A stretch of 64,000 bases of DNA from Kribbella monticola (GTDB lineage Bacteria > Actinomycetota > Actinomycetes > Propionibacteriales > Kribbellaceae). Position 1 is the stretch's first letter. Every line of letters begins with the position of its first letter. Position numbers and translations under genes: made by a program. Below are positions 63,741 to 64,000 of this stretch, in pieces. The notes beneath the pieces are model-generated. The model saw nothing but the letters and a program-made list of their open reading frames with translations. It was not told where the DNA came from and did not search any database. The DNA lies in assembly GCF_003261635.1 (NCBI RefSeq), contig NZ_QFXK01000010.1, positions 452,635 through 516,634 on the forward strand, in the 5' to 3' direction.

Positions 63741-63940
63741 TGGTGTGGATACCGCAGGGCAACCCCTCATTTCAGGGGATGACGTCCCAAATTGTGGGTT
63801 CGCCGGTTGGGTCGGGGGTCGCCGGGTGGGTTGCGGGAGGCGGGTGGGTCGGGGGTCGCCGCCTGGTTAAGGGGACGGCGGATGGGTTGAGGGTCGCCGG
63901 ATGGGGTGAAGGACGGCGGGTGGGGTGAAGGGCGGCGGGT

Positions 63941-64000
63941 GGGTTCGCGGTATGGCGGGTGGGTTCGCGGTATGGCGGGTGGGGTCGCGGTATGGCGGGT
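63941..64000. repeat. 20-bp G-rich tandem repeat at the window end
   Basis: Three copies of GGGTTCGCGGTATGGCGGGT (one T/G change) up to the last base; older decayed relatives extend back to about 63800. The array may continue beyond the window. Confidence 0.9.

Larger units (their letters stand above)
63542..64000. other. Repeat-rich region to the window end, no gene seen
   Basis: 459 bases with no convincing frame. It holds, in order, a 35-bp direct repeat, a long hairpin element with a second half-copy, and decayed then regular G-rich repeats that run off the window. The gene that should follow fxsA is not reached. Confidence 0.7.

Overview
The window is high-GC, densely coded bacterial DNA with many GTG and TTG starts, GGAGG-type ribosome sites and probable leaderless genes. 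Gene content (SoxR with a bare regulon, a heterodimeric ABC exporter of the Rv1272c/Rv1273c type, a 5'-3' exonuclease of the Rv2090 type, an SNF2/SWIM pair, a DUF4288 protein) points to a soil actinobacterium. My best guess is Kribbella or another member of the Propionibacteriales, which is inference and not proven by a marker gene. I see no rRNA, tRNA, insertion sequence, phage genes or CRISPR array.

Layout. 0.2-6.5 kb: fructosamine kinase, a VOC protein, a haloacetate-dehalogenase-like hydrolase, a DJ-1/MarR pair with tandem operators, and a large secreted discoidin/beta-helix protein behind a promoter rich in palindromes. 6.6-15.9 kb (mostly minus strand): HrpA helicase with a Ser-rich repeat tail, VOC protein, universal stress protein, an SDR/acyl-CoA-ligase operon and a hydrolase. 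16-22.3 kb: M24 peptidase, GlxA-type regulator divergent from an MFS transporter, SoxR with its own SoxR box, and a RecQ-like helicase. 22.3-30 kb: an ArsR-SRPBCC fusion with a clear self-regulated promoter, a two-domain NAD(P)-binding protein, GNAT and SDR genes, a membrane HAMP adenylate cyclase, an M1 aminopeptidase and the stump of an RNA methyltransferase. 30-38.6 kb: GNAT, GntR, gamma-glutamyltransferase-like protein, SWIM protein and SNF2 helicase. 38.7-45.3 kb: three ABC exporters and a TetR regulator with an 18-bp perfect operator. 45.4-53.8 kb: hydrolase, LysR/SDR pair, membrane-anchored esterase, M20 amidohydrolase, exonuclease, AsnC regulator, MFS and DUF4288 protein.

53.9-60.9 kb holds the most coherent pathway: lysine 2,3-aminomutase (kamA, minus strand) divergent from a tightly overlapped operon of 3,5-diaminohexanoate dehydrogenase (kdd), a metal-dependent amidohydrolase, lysine 5,6-aminomutase (kamD, kamE) and 3-aminobutyryl-CoA ammonia-lyase (kal). 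This is the beta-lysine route best known from anaerobic lysine fermenters. The 3-keto-5-aminohexanoate cleavage enzyme (kce) is not in the window and the amidohydrolase has no place in the textbook pathway. 61-63.5 kb: a long structured leader, apolipoprotein N-acyltransferase (lnt) and fxsA.

Two themes run through the whole window. First, short tandem repeats occur in at least nine places, both between genes and in frame inside genes (hrpA, SWIM, an SDR). Second, several genes share a leaderless promoter form, with a TANNNT hexamer 6-7 bases before an ATG or GTG, and two autoregulated promoters place a perfect palindrome exactly in the -35/-10 spacer.
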